Notes: generated from the sequence alone by a model not told the origin. A stretch of 64,000 nucleotides of DNA from Wolfiporia cocos (GCA_029448655.1 JACCLO010000004.1:1-64000); one strand, 5' to 3'; shown: positions 10,826 to 22,948, counted from the first letter of the stretch. Numbers and translations are program-made.

Positions 10826-11900
10826 GCCCACCCACAACCATTGGGTCATGGTGACTGTGGGCTGACCAGTGACCATCAAAACTGTCTGGTCGCGGAAGTG
10901 GTGGGCCGACCCGCAACCGTCACGATCGTTTGGTCACGGCATTGGTGGGCCGACCCATGACCGTCATGACCATGGAGTCGCAATGGTTGTGGGCCGACCC
11001 GCAACCGTCGCAACTGTCTGGTCGCGGAAGTGGTGGGCCGACCCACAACCGTCATGACCGTCAAGTCGCAATGGTTGTGGGCCGACCCGCGACCGTCATG
11101 ACCGTCAAGTCGCAATGGTTGTGGGCCGACCCGCAACCGTCGCAACTGTCTGGTCGCGGAAGTGGTGGGCCGACCCGCAACCGTCATGACCGTCAAGTCG
11201 CAATGGTTGTGGGCCGACCCGCAACCGTCACAACCATCCGGTCGCAGCAGTCGTGGGCCGACCCGCGACCGTTACAACCATCCATTCGTGATGGTCATGG
11301 GCCGACCCATGACTGCCACAACTGTCTGGTCGCGGAAGTCGTGGGCCGACCCGCAACCGTCACGATCGTTTGGTCACGGCATTGGTGGGCCGACCCGCGA
11401 CCGTCATGACCGTGGAGTCGCAATGGTTGTGGGCCGACCCGCATCCGTCGCAACTGTCTGGTCATGGTTGTCGTGGGCCGACCCGCAACCGTCACAACCA
11501 TCCGGTCACAGCAGTCGTGGGCCGACCCACGACCGTCACAACCATCCAGTCATGATGGTCATGGGCCGACCCACTACTGTCACAACTGTCTGGTCGCGGA
11601 AGTCGTGGGCCGACCCGCGACCGTCATAACCGCCCGGTTGCGGCAGTCATGGGTCGACCCGCGACCGTCATAACTGTCTGGTCGCGGAAGTGGTGGGCCG
11701 ACCCGCACCCGTTGCAACTGTCTGGTCGCGGTTGTCGTGGGCCGACCCGCGACCGTCACAACCGTCCAGTCATGGAAGTCATGGGCTGACCCGCAACCGT
11801 CAAAACCATCCGGTCGCAGCAGTCGTGGGCCGACCCGTGACCGTCATGACCGTCTGGTCATGGAAGACATGGGCCCACCCGATGGTAGGCCTGACAGTTA
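10826..11900. repeat. Minisatellite, unit about 44 bp, about 24 copies
   Basis: A tandem array with core 'gtgggccgacccgcaaccgtc' followed by variants of 'acaaccgtctggtcgcggaag'. Spacing of gggccg cores at 10991, 11035, 11079 and 11123 is exactly 44 bp. Units differ at scattered bases. All six frames are largely free of stops only because the unit lacks them, so the open frames here are not genes. It lies where A2 pol breaks off. Confidence 0.9.
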
Positions 11901-11994
11901 AGGCATGGGCCGACGACCGGCTGACCTGAACCGTTAGGGGTTGGTACAAGCCGGTTGACCTGAACCGTCACCTACCATCGCTGAATGGGCTCCT

Positions 11995-14316
11995 ATGCGT
12001 GGGAGAGGGTACCTATTTTTAATGGTCAAGTCGTTTACTTTTCGGTAATCGACTACCATTCGGGCTCCGCCGTCTTTTTTAGGGACGAAGAAGCCCGGGC
12101 TCGTGATCGGGGATTTCGAGTGTCGGATGTAGCCCTTCCGTAACTCTTCCTGAATCCACTGATCTAGCGAGTTCGCTTCCTGAGGAGACATCTTGTATGC
12201 CTTACTTGGGGGCGGTAGTACCGCGTCATCGGGGAAGTCGATGGCGTGGTCGTATGGTTTCCGCTCGGGCATCCTTTCGGATGCACGTTGAGAAAATACC
12301 GTGGGACCAGACTCCTGGTATTCCTCCGGAACCAAGGATTTCCATTTCTGGAGATCCGCATCTGTCAGGAATTCATCGTCCGACTTCTCCGTTATCGACT
12401 GAATGGCATCGATAAGGAGTTCCGTTCCTTCGTCAAGGGTGTTCACCCAAGCGACAAAGGGATTCTCAGGCTCCTCTAAGCCGAGGAAATCTATTGGAAA
12501 GTCGTTGATGATCTGATAGATGTTGCGGGGTTCGATTTCGTCTTCTTCCTCAGAAATCGAAACCCGTTTGCCATGTTTGCATTTTTCCGTACACCGATAT
12601 GTGAAGGTTCCTTCCGGCCAGTTGAAGTCCGGGTTGTGTTTCAGGAACCAGTCATATCCGAGGATCACATCCGCATTCTGCACGTCCATTACGTACAAGA
12701 ATTCGGTGGATGTCACAAATTATTCCACTAATAGTTTGTACTCCCTCGCTATAGGACGCACGCGCGGCGCTAGGCGTACGCCGCGCCTCTGCGCTGTAGC
12801 CACCTCCGGCGTCTCCCAGTTATTGCAGGTCACCTGGTCGTTTGGTTAGCGCTGTAGGGTAGCGCGCGCCTCAGGTACCGTCACATATGGTCACATTGTT
12901 ACATGTCTCGTTACCTAGCACATGACCCATTAGATAGCGGTGCACAGACCACGTCTTTAGGGCGGTCTCGGTAGTATACACAAGCATGTATATAATACGA
13001 CGAGATGTGGGCTTACACCCCATCTCTCAGATTCTCGACAATGGTGCATAACCCTTTCTCGCTTATTGCTGTGTGATCTACTGGCCCGGGGCCCATATCT
13101 CGCCTACCTTGTCTGTGAGCCGCCGCTGCTATCTCGACGTATGACATGCGTGCATGAGCCTCTGCGTTCAGCGCTGGCGCGGTGCCTTGTAGCCTCGATT
13201 GTAGGCCTGTATGGATCCCCCTGAGCCCAGGGGTCTGTCACGGTTTTCACCTGACGTTGGGACAGTGTATTCCCCCGGGGTCGAACCCCGGTCCTCTTAG
13301 TATCTAGTCACATGTTAGGACTGTTAGCGTTAGTGTAGCGGTTAGCGTTAGCGTACCTTAGCGTCAGCGTATAGGGACACATGACTGTAGCTTAGTCATC
13401 GGCGGTTAGCGCCTGCGCACGGACTCTTACTTTAGGGTCGGTACTTACAGTAGTACGGTGCGCGATGACATGTATATAAGCTAGCGACTGAGGTCTTACA
13501 ACCTCAGTCTAGTTATTGTCGACATTGGGGCGTGTCCCACAGTTCATACTCTTCTTGCGTGCTCTGCTGGCCTAACCATCGACACTCTCTTTGGTCTTTG
13601 AGTCTCCCTCATAGCCAGCGCCTCTAGGACGACTATCGTCTAAGACCTTGCGTCTTATATCCTAGGGCATAAGCAGTACGTTGTGTATAACTGCATCAGG
13701 GTCGCACAGACAGTGAGTCTGTGTCAGTGGACTTGTGTTCTTCGTGCACCATATAAGCTTTTACTGCCATATTGATGTTACCGGCGGTATTAGAGGTACC
13801 GTCAGCGTTGCGAATCTCGAGGGGCGAAGGTAGTTTCTGGGTAACTAACTTTTCCTCATGGACGAGTTTCTTATCAATGACGCTTATTGATGCACCGGTG
13901 TCGATTAATGCCATGGCGTTAACTTTCTTTGCATATACCCACAGTTCTACTTCGATGGAGAATGATTTATTATCGTCTCGGGAATCATTTCCATGTACGA
14001 CGTTATACAAAGTAAAGAACTTGAGCGCGAGTGGGTCAGGATGAAAGTATTGTACAGGAGGGGCACGTGTAGCTAGTGTCCTTGTCCTCCGGGCAAAGTC
14101 CGTTGCCGAGTTGCCAAATATACCGAGATGGGATACCGGGTGACGTACGACCGCCTTATCTTCCCACAAGATAAGGGGTCTCTGTGAAGCCTCTTCGTAG
14201 AGGTGCGCTTCTTCGGGGCGCTGTACACTCCCAGCCGCTGCGGGGCTGGTGTGTTCTTCACAGAACGTCTTCGAGACGTGTGGTTGGGGCGAGGGGAACC
14301 GAGATGGTCCCGACAT
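11995..14316 (-). pseudogene. A2 Pol, 5' part (protease to start of reverse transcriptase), split by an LTR
   Basis: It matches the first third of A1 Pol. Protease LIDTGASISVIDKKLV lies at about 13890, then after the LTR insertion the linker [13 protein letters not shown] and the N-terminal reverse transcriptase ([24 protein letters not shown]). It stops matching A1 near 11995, so the catalytic YLDD, RNase H, integrase, chromodomain and dUTPase are absent. Solo LTR D interrupts it between 12710 and 13727. It starts inside the Gag frame, as in A1, with a 59-base overlap. It is not functional. Confidence 0.8.
12711..13726 (+). mobile_element. Solo LTR, D family, TSD GTGGA
   Basis: 1016 bp from TGTCACAAATTATTCC to GAGTCTGTGTCA. 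It is flanked by GTGGA at 12706-12710 and 13727-13731; removing LTR plus one copy restores the A Pol frame seen in A1. It has a TATA-like gtatataag near 13470 followed by a 'gaggtcttacaacctc' inverted repeat. It is longer than the D-like LTRs at 172 and 33172. Confidence 0.85.
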
Positions 14317-16240
14317 TGGCGACGGTGGTGGCGGGGGCCGAGGGTCCTGCTGAGCTTGAGTCAGCTGTCACTTCTTCCCAGATCGTTCGGGCACGATACA
14401 TCTTGCCATCCGCGGGGGGCGCCGAGTACGGCTTCTTGCCAGAAGCCTGTCCCTTTCCACTACCCGAAGGAGCAGCCGTGGTCTTTCCAGACGCGGCAGC
14501 TGCATCCTTCGCCCTTTGTTGTTCGGCCCGCTGAGCGGCAGGCACGAACGTTCCCGCAGCCTTATCCGCTGCAAGCTTAGGACACTTGTTGAAATAGTGT
14601 CCCGTCTGCTTGCAGTAGGTGCAGACGGCGTTGGCGGTGTCGGCGGGGGCTTTAGCGGGCGCCTTTCCCTTATCCTTCTTTTTCTCCGACTTCTTTGCAG
14701 AAGCGGAGGACGTCTCCTTCTTTTCGGCAGGGGCCGAGTCCTTCTTGCCGGCCTTCTCGAAGATCGAACCCTTGATTTTGTCTGGATATGACGTTTGGTA
14801 CATTTCCAGAGCGAAGTCGATCAGAGGCTCAATGTTGGTGGGGGCCTTGAAGAACGGGGTCTTGCCGAGGACGTTTAAGGTGTCCTTGACCTTTTTGGGG
14901 AGAGTCTCGGTGAATTCCCACACCAGAGTCTCGTTGGCGGTTTCAGAGAGTCGGCCGAGGGTGCGGAACCGTTTGCAGTAATTGAAATAGTTCGATTCTG
15001 CCAGTTCCTTGCCCTTCGTGCCGTAGTAGCCGCGAATTTCCTTCTTCGCGATCTCCTTATCCGTCATTTTCCCATATTGCACCATGACTGACTTGGTGAA
15101 GTCCTCCCAGGTGCCGAGAGGTTCACCGTTTCCTGCCTTCTTGATGAGAGGCGAGAAAAATTTGTATGTGTCCCCTGTGACGCGGAAGAGGGCCGTGGTG
15201 ATACGGTCATGGTCGTCGTAGACCCTGAGTGTACCGAAGTACAGGCCCATCTTCTCCACCCATTCCTGCGCAGTCACCTTTCCAGATGACCCAGAGAATT
15301 CGGGGGGAGGGGGAATTTTCAGGTTTTGAGGCAGACCTGGAATCTGCGGGGCGACGGCTGCTGCAGCAGCAGCTGCAGCTTGTGCGGCGGCAGTGGCCTC
15401 GGCTGCACGGGTTCGAGGAGTGTTGGGGGCCGGTGCGGGTTCTTCCGGGGGCGTGCGGACACCTGGAGGGTTGGGAACAGAGGGATTCTTGTGACTCCTC
15501 CGAAGTTCTTCCTCAACCTTCTCCATGCGCTCGGCGAACGCATCCTCGAGGTCATCGAGCCGAGACCGGTAGTCCTTCCGGAGTTCTTTCTCCATTGCGG
15601 AGAACTTGGCGGTGTATTCCTGCCGGAGTTCCTTGCCAAGGTCCACCAAAGTGGACACAACCTCGTTGCGGACTGAATTGACCGCTTCGTGTAGCTCGTC
15701 TTGGGCCATCTGTTCGATTGCCCTGGTTTGCCCAGCCAGGGAGTCGATTCTGTCATGGATGCGCTCCAGGCGGGCGTACACCATTCGTCCGAGGGTGTTC
15801 ACCTTGTCGTGGGAGATTGCCGCACTTCATTGTACGGCGGCGTCGAGAATTGCCCCATGCAGGGGTGCATCCACCTTGTGGTGATCCTCCTCTAGGAGGT
15901 ACGACTTGAGGCCTATGTCGACCTCCGTGTTGGTTCGTCGTTCTGGGCCCGAAAACTCTATTTCTAGGTTTGTGACGGGCCCAATCGGACGGATGTAGCG
16001 AGCCGGGGGGTACCCGGGGATAGGTGTGCCCGGACGCGTTCCCATGGGGTTGGATGGGGAGTCCCTTTGCGGGGGAACCTCCTCAACTTCATCCTCTTCC
16101 TCTTCTTCCTCGCTTAGGTGTTCCAGGGTCACCAGGGGTTGAGTCCCTGAGGGCCCTGCTACCGGGGTCACCGGACCTTCTGAGCGGAGGCGCATGCGAC
16201 GAGGGGCGAGGGGGGTGCTGACGGAGGAGGTGGAAGACAT
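14258..16240 (-). pseudogene. A2 Gag with one nonsense codon
   Basis: This corresponds codon for codon to the 661-residue A1 Gag. It has an N-terminal acidic stretch, a long Glu/Arg-rich probable coiled coil, an Ala/Pro linker, the capsid-like region beginning PPPEFSGSSGKVT, and a C-terminal knuckle CTYCKQTGHYFNKC (CX2CX4HX4C). A CGA codon of A1 is TGA here at 15827-15829, truncating Gag after about 138 codons; the frame is open again to 14258. The change is C to T at a CpG. The upstream neighbour is ORF0 (16386-17276). Confidence 0.85.
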
Positions 16241-16385
16241 TTGTGAATCTGTTTATGACGAATGTTAGTTTTCGGTTACTCATTGTCTTAGATTCTTAAG
16301 AAGGGATTTTGGTTTGAAAGCTGCAACTTTCGTTATAGATCACACTCGCACTCTATTTCAGAGTTAAAAGATGATAGTATTTCTA

Positions 16386-17276
16386 CTATACAATCGCGAG
16401 TATATCCTCTTCTACCGAAGTATTTGAGGGCCCTGCCACCTTGTCAGGTGGTGTTACACCAAAGGCAAAAGTAATTTGTAGCGCTACGCATTCTGCTACG
16501 ATACGAGCCAAGTCCGTACGCCAATCCAAAAAGGAAATGTTGCCGAGTTGTTTGCAATACTTTTTCATAATCCTCCAGTCTCTATTGGTGATCCTCCCCC
16601 GTCTCGCTCTATCCTTTACGTTATCCACCAAGTCCTCCAATTCTACTACCATAGTATGGAAACGCATGTCGTTTTCCATATGGAAGCCTGGGTAATTAGG
16701 GGGGTGGTTGGCGAGAGGAGTGAGACGAGTGAGAGTGCCTTCTAGCATGGGAATAACTTGATCGCATGCTTGGAGAGGTTTCTTCTTCCTGAAAACGAGG
16801 GAAGGGTCGAGAATCTTGTGGTTGGTCGGAACGGGAGGTCCGGCCGCCGGGCTGGAGAGACGGAGGGCCAGTGAAGAAGCTGCTTGCTTGGCTTCCTTGG
16901 CGGCTTGTTTGGCGGCGATTCGCTTATTCAGCTTATCGCGGGCGAGCTTGAGCTTGTTGAGTTCGCGGAGTTCGATGAGATTCTCCATGGCGGTAATACG
17001 CTTAGCGAGCGGAACTGGCTTGGGAGGTCGAGGAGCGGGTTTCCCAGCCTCAGCAATGTGCTTTGGCATGTGGACGGGAATCTCCCAAAGATGGAGCTTC
17101 CCGGTGTAGTCTTCCTTTACAGGAAGCGTGTAAGTGACGTCCTCTGCCCGAGGAATGTCGGCGGTGTCGATGCGGCTGAGAAGGGACCGCTTCGCCGGCT
17201 TAACGTAGGGGGCAGTGGAGGAGCCACGTGTGCGACGGCTAACGCGGGGCATGATTCTAGAAAGTGCAGCCTTCAT
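16386..17276 (-). CDS. ORF0 of A2, protein of unknown function
   Basis: A 296-residue frame starting MKAALSRIMPRVSRRTRG, very close to A1 ORF0 (307 residues) but lacking 11 residues (WTEEEKLAASI) just before TAMENLIELRELNK. The N-terminus is basic; the middle is rich in Lys/Ala/Glu (KLNKRIAAKQAAKEAKQAA) and probably helical. The C-terminal region carries FHTMVVELEDLVDNVKDR and NRDWRIMKKYCKQL, which line up with the B-family ORF0. It is open from start to stop although the element is dead. No known domain was recognised. Confidence 0.75.
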   Translation of the reverse strand: MKAALSRIMPRVSRRTRGSSTAPYVKPAKRSLLSRIDTADIPRAEDVTYTLPVKEDYTGKLHLWEIPVHMPKHIAEAGKPAPRPPKPVPLAKRITAMENLIELRELNKLKLARDKLNKRIAAKQAAKEAKQAASSLALRLSSPAAGPPVPTNHKILDPSLVFRKKKPLQACDQVIPMLEGTLTRLTPLANHPPNYPGFHMENDMRFHTMVVELEDLVDNVKDRARRGRITNRDWRIMKKYCKQLGNISFLDWRTDLARIVAECVALQITFAFGVTPPDKVAGPSNTSVEEDILAIV

Positions 17277-18297
17277 GAGAAACGAAGTTTCCCAGTGATA
17301 CGTCCAAGAACAGGAATAGAAGGGATTATGTAAGGTAGGGTAGTGGACTCCTTTTCAGGAGCAAAGAAGGTGTACTACGGGGCATAATTACTCTTATGTT
17401 GCGCGCAAACCCTGTGCCGAGACGGCGCGGATATTCGCATGACCCTAACGGTCAGAGGCGCCGACTCCAGGGGTAGAGTTGCTGACTGCCAGGCCGGTTC
17501 CTGGGTCAGATGATTGGGAATCGGATACACGACACCGCCCCGGAGGGACGATGCCGGAAAGTGGCTGGGATTTTACATCCCTTAGCCTGTCCATGCTTCA
17601 ACAATGAGGTTGCCGTCTGTAGCCACATGGGTGTCACATCAGGGATAAAAAACCACTGTTGATCTAGGATCGCGAGACAGCAGCACTCCACATCCCGAAG
17701 GAGTGGGCCACGCGCTTCTCTTCCAATGGGGCCCCAAATCCGTTTGACCCATGCTCGCACGCCGAGCTGCCCGGAGGACTTATGCTATTGGCTACCGCGA
17801 GTGACCTATGGCAGGGTGATTTTTTACGTCACCCCCCTCACTGCTTTTCCCATAATGGGTTCAAAGCAGGTCCCTTACGCCTGGGAGGCGGCTTTGGAAA
17901 ATTCCCATGCCATCATAGTGATGACCCTGTGGATAGTGATGGGGCGCTGAACAACGCTTGCCATGACAGGGGGTTGGGCGCACACAGGCAGACCGTCCCC
18001 TTTTTTCCACAGGCGGGTCTTAACCGTGCATAGTCCAAGCTTGTCAGCGAGGACCATGTCTCCTTGACCCTGGAGTCCAGGTTAGGTAGGTCTCCTGCCT
18101 AAAAAGGCGGTGTGGCTTCCCTGGTTGCCAATCCTCTGCCGAGGATGGCGCTGTATCCCCCAGATCTCAACTATCACCCCAATCGCCTTGTCAGGCAGAA
18201 AGGGATGTGCGCAGCAACGAGCAATAAACCCCTGTAGGATAGAAACCCAGGCCCAAGCGCAAGTGCAAGGGCGGGGGTAGGGGGAGATTTGTTCTTA
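17277..18297 (-). other. A2 untranslated leader with primer-binding site
   Basis: About 1 kb between LTR and ORF0, closely matching A1 42834-43854. The primer site agaacaaatct (minus strand) is at 18285-18295, two bases from the LTR end. The region contains many short inverted repeats and no supported gene. Confidence 0.65.
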
Positions 18298-18996
18298 TGA
18301 CACAGACTAGACTGTGGGACTCACACTATAACCTTATAGGCGACTTGAAGGAGTTGCAGAAGGTTGGTGAGGAGGCTAGTGGGCGCAAGCAGAGATGTTA
18401 TGTGACTGTGCGAATGCAGAAAACAAATCTAAGGCTTATCCGCAGTGATAGCCCTACTTATATACATGCTTTGTTTGGTTACCGGTAAGGGAGCCAAACA
18501 TGAAGGTGGTCTGTGCGCAGACATAACTAATTTGGTTAAGTCGTAAACTACAATAGACCATGTGCGTCGGTAATGGCCGCACCAGTAAGATCGTTTGTTT
18601 GGACCGTAGGTCCATGTTGTGGAGGTGGCTGTAGCTACGTTAGTAAGCCATGCACGTGATTCTTATATTCCGGTATCGGGAGATGAGTAATCGTGAGGTT
18701 GTTGGCATGTGATAACGAGCGGGCCGCTTATCCAATGGTACTGACATAGCCCGGTACCGGGATATGAGTAAGGCGCGTGACACTGGAGGTTAGTCTGCTG
18801 AGTCATTGACGCGTACAAACGTGTTATGTACGTGTTGTTATGGCAGGTGGACGTATACCGTGTTGTGTACGTGTTGTTTGGTTGCGTGTACGTGTAGACG
18901 GGCGCTTAGCAGTGTAAATGTCTACAAGGTCGTAGAAATACCAGATAAATAGGTAAAGATACGGGAAAAATAGTGGCATGTCCCAAATCTGTGACA
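18298..18996 (-). mobile_element. 5' LTR of A2 (L2)
   Basis: A 699-bp A LTR on the minus strand, upstream of the A2 leader. The start-site 11-mer has one change here (agattTGTTTTC in place of TGTTCTC). The outer flank is agtgc (18997-19001), the first bases of a C LTR fragment. See the inversion finding. Confidence 0.85.
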
Positions 18997-19067
18997 AGTG
19001 CAGATAAGTGTTGGACGCGTTGTACAAGTCCGGGAAAATTAGGGAAAAATATAGAGAAATTGTGACA
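18997..19067 (-). mobile_element. 5' 71 bp of a C-family LTR
   Basis: On the minus strand this is TGTCACAATTTC through ctgcact, matching the first 71 bp of the C LTR at 5290. It ends in GCACT next to an A LTR. The missing remainder, beginning GCACT, sits at 25694-26114 in the opposite orientation. Confidence 0.85.
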
Positions 19068-19101
19068 TTACCCCCTGTTCAGATTCCAACGCCCTCGTTG
19101 G
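19068..19101 (-). promoter_or_regulatory. Polypurine tract and hairpin of C2
   Basis: On the minus strand: ccaacg (96-101 end of the stretch) / cgttgg around loop aggg, then acagggggtaa to the LTR edge. It is identical to C1. Confidence 0.6.
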
Positions 19102-19149
19102 AGAGTAGCTTGTTACTAGAGCCCATGTGAGGGTTAGATTTTGCTTGAG

Positions 19150-21095
19150 CTACTTCCCTGTTGAGCCGAAACCCTTGTTGCCTCTGGATCCCTGTTGGCC
19201 ATGGAGCGAGTCGTAAGACCTATGGCTAGAGATGTTGACTTCTGGTGCGTTCATTTTGTGGACCAGAAGTTGTGCGACTTTGTCGGTGGGTGAGACGATG
19301 TACTCTGTCGATCCAAAGTTATGGATGATTACTTTGACTTCTCCACGATAGTCCCAGTCAATGATTTCGCCGCCTACGATAAGACCTTTTATTGCCATGC
19401 TGGAGCGTGTTGCGAGTTGGCCGTAGTGGCCATAGGGAAACAGTACTTTGAGTCCTGTTCCTATAGTCTCGGTTTGCCCTGGCAGGATAGTCTTTGCTTC
19501 TGCTGCGTAGATGTCGTAACCGGCCGAATGGGGAGTACCCTTTTCAGGATACTTGATATCATGGTGGAGGTCTTTGGGGAATTCAACGGAGAACTCCATG
19601 TAGTCGTTGAATACAATGTTGTCGTCTACGAATTGACCGAACATGTCTCTTTTGAGCCATTTGCTCCCTGGACTGGGTTTGCGTGGCGTGTCTTCATCGT
19701 CGGATGATTCTTCATCGTCGACATCGTCTTGCTGTAGTACCCAGTCGTCGGGCCAGAGGTATCGATCACCGACTTTCCAGTCGGGATCATCGTCAGGTTC
19801 CGCTACTCGGACGTGGTGTGAACGTGTGCGGGGTTCAGCGCTGAATTGTTGGGTATTGTACTCATTGAGTATTTCGGCCGCGCCGGTCAAGTTCTCTTTG
19901 GGTTCCCATGTGTCTGATCCTGCAGAGTAGCCTTTCCATCTTACTAGAAATTCTACTTTGTTTCCGCGTTTGCGGTGGCTGAGGATGGACTCAACTTCCC
20001 ATTCTGTAGGCTCGTCATCCTTCTCAGGAGTTGGAGCGGGTGCGTCTGTACTCTGGTATAGTACGAGCTTCGAGGCGTGGAATACCGGGTGATAAGCTCG
20101 ATATTGGCTATTCATCTTTAGGCAAAAGGTTACTTTCGATAGTTGTTCGACGATAGTAAATGGGCCAATATATCGAGGAGCCAGTGCTCGTTCCGTGTCC
20201 TGGTAATCCTTGCTGTTGATCAAAACTCTGTCACCGACCTTGAATGGTGGATCTTTGCGACCCTGGTCGGAATACCATTTCCATCGTTCTGCGGCGATTG
20301 CCATAGAGGCTTTCGCTTGTTCCTGCGCTTTCCAGCGTTCACCTGCGATGTCGTTTAGGTCCTGAGAAATGTTTGTTGGGACCTCTACTGGTCCAGCCCT
20401 TGGGTGTCTACCTAACTCCATATAGAACGGAGAGTACTTGGTTGTCTCTGATGCTACATTGTTGTACGCGAATTCCGCAGTAGGGAGCAGCTTGCTCCAA
20501 TCGTTCTTCTCGTAAATGTTGACGTAGCATCGGAGATACTGTTCGAGCATTTGATTTACTCGTTCAGTTTGACCGTCTGTCTGTGGGTGATAGGCCGTTG
20601 ACATTGAATGTTCGATGCTCAGAAGAGTGCAGAACTCTTTGAATAGCTGAGATGCGAACTGTACGCCTCGATCTGATATTATCTGCTTTGGTAGCCCATG
20701 AAGGGGGTAGAACCTGGTGTATAGTATGTTGGCCAGGTCCTTGGTTCCGAATTTAGAATTGATGGGGTAAAAGTGTGCGCGCTTTGTCAAGCGGTCCACT
20801 ATTACCATGATCGAGTCGTACGTAATCTTGCCTTCGACTGACTTAGGTAGGTACATGATGAAGTCCGTGGTTATGATGTCCCACGGAGCTCTAGGTACTG
20901 GATTGGACTGTAGCGTGCCATAAGGCTTCTCTGGACGGTTCTTCATGCGTTGACATATGTCGCAATTAGAACAGTAGTTCTTGACATCGGTGGTAAGTCT
21001 GGGCCACCAGTAGTTGCGTGTTATCAATTCGTACGTCTTCCATCTACCGAAATGACCCGCTGTCGCGTGGTCGTGGTGTAGTTCGGATAACTTAG
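19150..21095 (-). pseudogene. C-family Pol tail: integrase-chromodomain-dUTPase (C2)
   Basis: An uninterrupted frame with stop at 19150, nearly the same protein as C1. It contains HHDHATAGH and two Cys of the integrase finger, DDE residues in TTDFIMYLP, SDRGVQF and TERVNQ, the chromodomain FLVRWKGYSAGSDTWEP, and a dUTPase with AGYDIYA, TRSSMAIKG, GEIIDWDYRGEV and KGFGSTG. Similarity to C1 stops near 21095 (KLSELHH...); the 11 or so codons before that are foreign. Protease and reverse transcriptase are missing. It lies in the block that appears inverted. Confidence 0.85.
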
Positions 21096-21691
21096 GCTGC
21101 ATCAAGCCGCCCCCGGTACTAAGTATCACTTCTACTATGCTTTGTCATTGTGCCTGGTGAAGGGTACCCCCAATCCCTTATACCATTTGGCTTATGACGT
21201 GTGTGCCAACCTCTTGAAGGCCCGACTTACACCCTGGATTTTGGGTGCGGGTTAAGGCTATTTAATAGTAGTTTTTACCACGCAAGCTTTGACCAATCTT
21301 ATCCCCTGATACCTTACGGTTATAGAGGGGCCCCATGATACAGGGGGTCACGTGGTGGGTACTTTTCCCTCAGCCGCCAGTGGTTCGGAAGCGCCCCAGG
21401 CAGTGGAAATATTTGCCACCACCCAGGTTCGAACCGGCAACCGGGTGAGCTGTTATTATATCACAAGACGCGCTGCGGACCCAATGCAACGTGCTTATGA
21501 GTGGCATAATAGCCACTCCCCCAAAAGGGCTACGTTAACAGCTCATGCTGCTATCGAGGGTCCAGCTATATCTGCAGTTCGTATTCCCACGCTCGGCGCC
21601 TATTAGACACTCTATGGTGTAGGCCATGTATGCCGGCGCCACGTACAGGTAATGTACCCTAGTTATTGCTCCGTAACGTCTATGATATTAT
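21096..21691. other. Unassigned block with a tRNA-like segment
   Basis: No protein is supported. On the minus strand 21421-21500 has a B-box-like GGTTCGAACC and an upstream GCGCGTC, as in a tRNA D/T-arm arrangement, but the two acceptor strands do not pair. It could be a tRNA pseudogene or part of a SINE. The rest is unassigned. Confidence 0.3.
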
Positions 21692-21846
21692 GCTTTCGCA
21701 TTATCTGTGACAGATCGTATTCCTTCCGTGTTGGCATCCTGTCAGATGCTTTCTGTGAGAACACGGTCGGGCCGAATTCCTCGTACTCCTTGGGGATAAG
21801 CAATCGCCACTTTTCAGTGTCGACCTTGTAATCGTCTGATTCCTCA

Positions 21847-22501
21847 TGACACGGAAACCATCCATGCCACCCGTCCTAACGGGGAACCCCCATATCCGCC
21901 CTATCCTATCTCCAATAGCCCCCCACCCTCCATAGGCGGAGAACAAGAAGGCACCTCTATTGAGAGGTCCTGCCGTATTGCCTGAGGTACCGACCCATGA
22001 GTGTATTGGTACGCCCCCAGACTAGCAAGTAATAGAGAAGAGAAAGGTTGGATGCAATGAATAGGAGCCCCCACGCCCAAGTAGGACGCAGCAGGCTTTG
22101 TCGTCAAGGACCCTGCACGCGAAGACAAGCAGCAGAGGGATATAAAGAGGTGACCAGGGGACACGCCCCCTAGGCCAAAATCGTAAGTCTGAGGAGTAGC
22201 CTCAGACGTCGCCAGTATATATACATGTAGGAGACCTCTAGCTAAAGACCTTTTGTCTACCCTAAAGTGACGGTCTGTGCACATCAAGATCATGTGCCTA
22301 CAGTAACAACTAAGTAACGTCCATGTGACGAGGTAACTACCGTGACTCAAGACGAGACAACGTGACCTTTAGAGATAACGAGATAAGATGAAGACTTATC
22401 TACCTATGCACGTGATACCTCCAGCGTCGGTCTAACTAGCCTAAAAATCGGAATAAAAAGCGCAAAAATAAGGGAAAAATCACAAATTATTTCTTGTGAC
22501 A
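21847..22501 (-). mobile_element. Solo LTR, I family, TSD CCTCA
   Basis: 655 bp, minus-strand start TGTCACAAGAAATAATTTG and end CATGTGTCA-like CCGTGTCA. Flanks CCTCA occur at 21842-21846 and 22502-22506. A TATA-like gtatatatac lies near 22215. Removing it reconnects the two F Pol pieces. Confidence 0.8.
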
Positions 22502-22948
22502 CCTCATGGTGGAGTAATTCGCTGATAAGCTCAGCTAAGAGCTTATTGTCGTCGTTATCAAGGGTGTTAATCCAATTGATGAACAAGTTGTTGGGATCTT
22601 CCCTTCCTATTTCGTCCATTGGAAGTTCCCATAGGTAAAGCTCGTTTTCATTGAGTTCCGTGTTTTCCTCGTGAGTTGGCCGAGCTGGCCTTTTCCTAGT
22701 GTGGACACATGATCCACCTTCTTGACACCGTGTGTAATCCATTTCGCCTTTTTTCCAATCGAAATGGGGGTTATGTTTACATAACCAGTCATGACCGAGG
22801 ATGACCTCTTGTTTGCCTAATTGCATTACATATAGTCGCACGGTTTCCTTGTGGTCACCGTGTTGTAAGTAGGCTTTTACTTGAGTGTAAATCCGTCCTG
22901 ATGCGTTGGGCGAACCATCCGCATTCCTGACGGAAATAGGTGGTTCGG

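Noticed and set aside
10869..11929. Many overlapping long open frames with WADPQPS-type repeats on both strands
   Set aside because: They come from a stop-free 44-bp tandem repeat; 44 is not a multiple of 3 and all frames are open, so nothing marks one as coding.
13240..13310. Possible tRNA (ccggggttcgaccccgg on the minus strand, near 13275)
   Set aside because: Only the T-arm-like hairpin is present; no matching acceptor stem or anticodon arm was found, and it lies within solo LTR D.
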